A DNA stretch of 37,938 bases, taken from NCBI GenBank assembly GCA_937766455.1, contig CALLXD010000046.1:1-37938 (forward strand), written 5' to 3'. Position numbers and translations under genes: made by a program. This DNA comes from Vicinamibacterales bacterium (GTDB lineage: Bacteria > Acidobacteriota > Vicinamibacteria > Vicinamibacterales > UBA8438). How positions within the stretch are numbered: the first letter of the stretch is position 1; each line of letters starts with the position of its first letter. Shown here in pieces: positions 34,619-37,938 of the stretch. The notes below the pieces were generated by a model. That model made no database searches and was not told the origin of the DNA. It was given only the letters and a program-made list of their open reading frames with translations.

Positions 34619-35803
34619 GTGACCCGGATCTACTTCGACCACAACGCCACGACCCCGGTCGCGCCGGAGGTGGCCGACGCCATGGCGAATGCCTTGCGAA
34701 CCATCTATGGCAACCCGTCGAGCGTGCACGCGTATGGGCAGCAGGCGAAGACCGCCCTTGATGCCGCGCGCGCGTCCGTCGCGACGCTCATCGGTGCAGA
34801 GCCGACGGAGTTGGTGTTCACGTCGGGTGGGTCAGAATCGGACAACCTCGCGGTTCGTGGGGTGGCGGACTCGTCAATCGCGTCCGGTCGACGCCATCTC
34901 GTGGCCAGTGCCATCGAGCACGAAGCGGTCATCCAGACGCTCAAGGCCCTCAGTAAATCGGGTTGGACGACGACACTCGTCGGGGTTGACGCGAGCGGTA
35001 TCGTCTCGCCAGACCGCCTGGCGGAGGCCGTGACGGAGAAGACGGCGCTTGTGTCCATCATGCACGCGAACAACGAGATTGGCGCCATTCAACCGGTCGC
35101 CGACCTGGCCGCCGTGGCGCACGCGCACGGCGCCCTGTTTCACACCGACGCCGTGCAATCGGTCGGCAAGATCCCGGTGGACGTCTCCGCCCTGGGTGTC
35201 GACCTGTTGTCGTTGTCCGCCCACAAGTTCAACGGCCCGAAAGGCGTCGGAGCGCTGTGGGTGAGACGGGGCACCAGGCTCCGAACGCAGATGACCGGTG
35301 GCAAGCAGGAACGCAATCGCCGCGCCGGTACGGAGAACGTGCCGGCGATGGTCGGGATGGGCGTGGCCGCCCGCCTCGCCACCGCCAAGGTGGCCGCGCC
35401 GAACGATCATCTCGCGTCGCTGCGGGACCGGCTCGAGGCCGGTATTCTGTCCGGTGTCACCGGTACGGAGTCCAACGGGCATGCGGACTTACGCGTCGAC
35501 AACACCAGCAACATCAGTTTCACGGGGGTGGAGGCCGAGTCGCTGTTGATCGCGCTGGACCTTGAGGGGGTAGCGGTGTCGACTGGGTCGGCCTGCTCGT
35601 CGGGGACACTTGAGCCGTCGCACGTGCTGCGAGCCATGGGATTCTCGCCGCACCGGACGCAGAACTCGATCCGATTCAGCCTCGGCCTGGGGAACACGGA
35701 GGCTGAGGTGGACTACGTTGTCCGCGCGCTTCCCGGCATTGTCGCCAGACTCAGGGGCGTCTCCGGTCGCCGCCCACGCACCGCTGTCGCGGCGCACTCC
35801 TAA
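34619..35803 (+). CDS. Cysteine desulfurase (NifS/IscS family)
   Basis: A PLP enzyme that takes sulfur from Cys for Fe-S clusters and tRNA thiolation. The 394-residue product opens [15 protein letters not shown]. It has the PLP-stacking His in SAIEHEAV (101), [15 protein letters not shown] (175-180, with the PLP-binding Asp) and the Schiff-base Lys203 in [10 protein letters not shown]. The catalytic Cys is 326 in [12 protein letters not shown], on the long loop of the group I (IscS/NifS) type. It starts with GTG and has no clear ribosome site. It ends five bases before mnmA, so sulfur delivery to MnmA is the most likely job; no iscU or suf genes follow. Confidence 0.94.
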   Translation: MTRIYFDHNATTPVAPEVADAMANALRTIYGNPSSVHAYGQQAKTALDAARASVATLIGAEPTELVFTSGGSESDNLAVRGVADSSIASGRRHLVASAIEHEAVIQTLKALSKSGWTTTLVGVDASGIVSPDRLAEAVTEKTALVSIMHANNEIGAIQPVADLAAVAHAHGALFHTDAVQSVGKIPVDVSALGVDLLSLSAHKFNGPKGVGALWVRRGTRLRTQMTGGKQERNRRAGTENVPAMVGMGVAARLATAKVAAPNDHLASLRDRLEAGILSGVTGTESNGHADLRVDNTSNISFTGVEAESLLIALDLEGVAVSTGSACSSGTLEPSHVLRAMGFSPHRTQNSIRFSLGLGNTEAEVDYVVRALPGIVARLRGVSGRRPRTAVAAHS

Positions 35804-35808
35804 CGTCT

Positions 35809-36873
35809 ATGCGTGTCGTGGTTGCGATGTCAGGCGGAGTCGATTCATCAGTTGCCGCGGCGCAACTGGTCGACATGGGGCATGAGGTCATCGGACTGTC
35901 CATGCAGCTCTCTGCGCAGCGGGCGGACGCGGGATCGTTCGGGGGCTGCTGTTCCATCGACGACTTGCATGACGCGCGACGCACCGCTGCGAGCCTCGGC
36001 ATCCCGCACTACATGATGAACTTCGAACGGCAGTTTGACGACGCCGTCGTCACGCCGTTCGTTCGGGAGTACGCCGCCGGACGCACCCCGATCCCCTGCG
36101 TGCAATGTAACGGGGACTTGAAATTTACCCATCTTCTGGAACGGGCCACCGCACTCGGTGCGGATCGGGTGGCCACCGGGCACTACGCCCGCCTCTCACG
36201 AGACCCCGTGTCCGGTCACACGCTGTTGCAGCGAGGGCTCGACCCGAACAAGGACCAGTCCTACTTCCTGTTTACCCTGACGCAAGCGCAGCTGTCGCGT
36301 GCGCTGTTTCCCGTGGGGCACCTCCGGAAAGAGGACGTCCGAGCGGTGGCCCGAGCGCACCACATGGCCGTGGCTGACAAGCCGGACAGCCAAGAGCTCT
36401 GTTTCGTGGCCGACGGTGATACGGCTGGCCTCGTCGAAGCGTTGGACCCAACCGTCGCGAGGTCAGGCACCATTCAGGACCAGTGTGGCCAGCCCCTGGG
36501 TCGCCACGGCGGTGTACATCGATTTACGGTGGGGCAGCGGAAGGGCCTGGGGCTCTCCACGAGCCAGCCGCTGTATATCCTGAAGATTGACGCCACTGAC
36601 AACACGCTGACGGTCGGGCCGCGCGAGGCGTTGGACCGATGCGCGTTGACGGCCAGCCGCATGAATTGGATTGCCGGCACGCCGCCGGATGCCTCGGCCC
36701 AGCTCACCGCCCGCATCCGCCACCGGCATGCGGACGCGCCGGCCACCCTTGAGCCGCTGGCGCATGACCGGGCCGCCATCACCTTCGCGGAGCCGCAGCG
36801 GGCGATTGCGCCCGGCCAGGCGGTGGTCCTCTACGATGGCGACACGGTCTTGGGCGGCGGCTGGATTGACTAG
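35809..36873 (+). CDS. mnmA: tRNA-uridine 2-sulfurtransferase MnmA
   Basis: Adds the 2-thio group at wobble U34 of Glu, Gln and Lys tRNAs. The 354-residue product has the ATP PP-loop SGGVDS (8-13), the first catalytic Cys100 in PCVQCN, the tRNA-binding ATGHYARL region, NKDQSYFLF, and the second catalytic Cys198 in SQELCFV. The C-terminal beta-barrel domain follows from about 270. Both active Cys are present and the length is normal. It is paired with a cysteine desulfurase five bases upstream, a common arrangement for sulfur relay, and converges on trxB with a 9-base gap. Confidence 0.95.
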   Translation: MRVVVAMSGGVDSSVAAAQLVDMGHEVIGLSMQLSAQRADAGSFGGCCSIDDLHDARRTAASLGIPHYMMNFERQFDDAVVTPFVREYAAGRTPIPCVQCNGDLKFTHLLERATALGADRVATGHYARLSRDPVSGHTLLQRGLDPNKDQSYFLFTLTQAQLSRALFPVGHLRKEDVRAVARAHHMAVADKPDSQELCFVADGDTAGLVEALDPTVARSGTIQDQCGQPLGRHGGVHRFTVGQRKGLGLSTSQPLYILKIDATDNTLTVGPREALDRCALTASRMNWIAGTPPDASAQLTARIRHRHADAPATLEPLAHDRAAITFAEPQRAIAPGQAVVLYDGDTVLGGGWID

Positions 36874-36882
36874 CCTGGCGCG

Positions 36883-37805
36883 CTAGTCCTCGAGCGATTC
36901 CAGATAGCGCTCCGCGTCGATTGCAGCCATACAGCCGGTACCGGCGGCCGTGATCGCCTGCCGATAGACGTGATCCTGGACGTCGCCGCAGGCGAACACA
37001 CCGGCCACACTGGTCCGGCTTCCTGTCCCAACCTCGATATACCCGTTCGGGTTCAGATCGAGCTGACCGGTGAACAAGCTCGTGTTCGGGGTATGTCCGA
37101 TGGCAATGAACACCCCGTCGACGGCCAGGTCTTTGGTCTCTCCGCTCTTCAGGTTGCGCAGTACGACGCCGGTGACGACCCCCTCTTGCACGTCCTTCAC
37201 TTCGGCCAGCTCCGAGTTCCATTCAAAGGAAATCTTCTCGTTCGCAAAGGCCTTGTCTTGCATGATCTTCGACGCGCGCAGTTCCTCGCGGCGATGCACC
37301 ACGGTGACATGCGAGGCGAACTTCGTCAGGAAGGTCGCCTCTTCCAACGCCGAATCGCCACCGCCCACGACCACGATCGGCTTGTCGCGGAAAAAATAGC
37401 CGTCGCAGGTCGCGCACGTCGATACCCCGTGGCCCATCAACGTCCGCTCAGAGGGCAGCCCCAGCAGTCGAGCCGACGCGCCGGTCGAGATGATGAGCGC
37501 GTTGGTCTGCTCAACGACGTCGCCCACTTTCAACGTGAACGGCGCCGCCCCCAGGTCAACCGAGGTCACGTCGCCACTGATGATCTCGGCTCCGAACCGT
37601 TCGGCTTGCGCTCGCATCTCGGCCATCAGATCCGGTCCCAGGATTCCATCGCGGTACCCGGGGAAGTTCTCGACCATGGTCGTCAGCATCAGCTGCCCAC
37701 CCGACTCGAGCCCCTCGATAACGAGGGGGACAGATTCGCCCTGGCGGCGTAGAGGGCGGCCGTGAGTCCAGCCGGACCAGACCCGATAATGATTACGTTG
37801 CGCAT
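36883..37805 (-). CDS. trxB: Thioredoxin reductase, with apparent frameshift near 37725
   Basis: A flavoprotein that reduces thioredoxin with NADPH. The start at 37803-37805 has AGGAG about 9-10 bases upstream and reads [20 protein letters not shown], the FAD-binding end. After ARANLSP the frame fails and meets a stop. Adding one base to the five-G run at 37725-37729 (a C run on the coding strand) restores [19 protein letters not shown] and gives a normal 307 residues. The redox pair is C131/C134 (CATC), the NADPH motif is [10 protein letters not shown] (about 148-157), and the FAD end motif is FACGDV. A sequencing error in the run is the simplest explanation. Confidence 0.92.
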
Positions 37806-37874
37806 CTATGTACTCTCCTAGCGGCTATCCCGCCCAGCGCCGGCCCCGTGCCGGCGTGCAATCGTCCTCTGGTA

Positions 37875-37911
37875 CTCTTGGACTGAGGCTGTAGCTGAGA
37901 CGGTCCAAGAG
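37875..37911. other. Inverted repeat upstream of trxB
   Basis: Perfect 9-base arms CTCTTGGAC (37875-37883) and GTCCAAGAG (37903-37911) with a 19-base spacer, about 70 bases upstream of trxB. It might be a regulatory site, or the 3' end of a gene lying beyond the window. The rest of 37806-37938 shows no clear gene; GGAG followed closely by GTG at 37917 is too tightly spaced to be convincing. Confidence 0.4.
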
Positions 37912-37938
37912 GAGTCGTGCGTCATCCCGCGGGTTGGA

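Noticed and set aside
1-37938. CRISPR arrays, complete insertion sequences, rRNA genes or a replication origin
   Set aside because: No regularly spaced repeats, no intact transposase with terminal inverted repeats, no rRNA-like stretch and no DnaA-box cluster were seen.

Overview
This is a GC-rich bacterial chromosome segment. Most of it is densely packed housekeeping and envelope genes; the first 3.6 kb is a poorly conserved accessory stretch beside a tRNA gene. The gene set is that of a Gram-negative-type bacterium: WcaJ-type polysaccharide initiation, a bactofilin, a TPR/SLH lipoprotein, GlpX as fructose bisphosphatase, and one long gmk-coaBC-priA gene string. My best guess is an Acidobacteriota member, perhaps Vicinamibacteria. 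That is inference from gene content and protein style; no 16S or other marker here settles it.

Layout. (1) 1-3585: accessory region, mostly minus strand. It holds an AT-rich secreted-protein gene cut by the left edge, two related Sel1-type genes sharing a duplicated leader (one broken), two tyrosine-recombinase C-terminal remnants, an 81-bp direct repeat, and several small genes of unknown function. It ends at a terminator and tRNA-Pro(GGG). (2) 3586-7085: tRNA-Pro, a MerR-like regulator and der (frameshifted near its 3' end) on the minus strand; an HU/IHF-type protein with a clear promoter and an M50 protease on the plus strand. (3) 7194-17379: one tightly packed minus-strand series, ugd-galE-ABC exporter-yicC-gmk-coaBC-UDG4-priA, probably read from a promoter at 17462-17491. 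(4) 17629-25495: divergent plus-strand glycan operon with four GT4 glycosyltransferases, one GT2, a WcaJ-like initiating transferase and a UDP-glucuronate decarboxylase. (5) 25517-34347: minus-strand genes: a broken coiled-coil gene, pgsA, a TPR/SLH lipoprotein, tsaC, a large secreted protein with a degenerate zincin motif, then glpX, SAM hydroxide adenosyltransferase and bactofilin behind a good promoter. (6) 34619-36873: nifS/iscS-like cysteine desulfurase and mnmA on the plus strand, a two-gene tRNA thiolation unit. (7) 36883-37805: trxB on the minus strand, frameshifted near its N-terminus.

How the genes fit together. Ugd makes UDP-glucuronate, the decarboxylase turns it into UDP-xylose, and GalE interconverts UDP-glucose and UDP-galactose. 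WcaJ puts the first sugar on undecaprenyl phosphate and five glycosyltransferases can extend it. No Wzx, Wzy, Wza or Wzc is seen. The MsbA/PglK-like ABC exporter is the only flippase candidate in the window, so a PglK-style lipid-linked oligosaccharide route is the most interesting functional hypothesis here.

Caution on sequence quality. der and trxB, both normally indispensable or near so, each carry a single-base frameshift at a short C/G run. A coiled-coil gene has two frameshifts and an in-frame stop. Sequencing or assembly error should be excluded before calling any of these pseudogenes.
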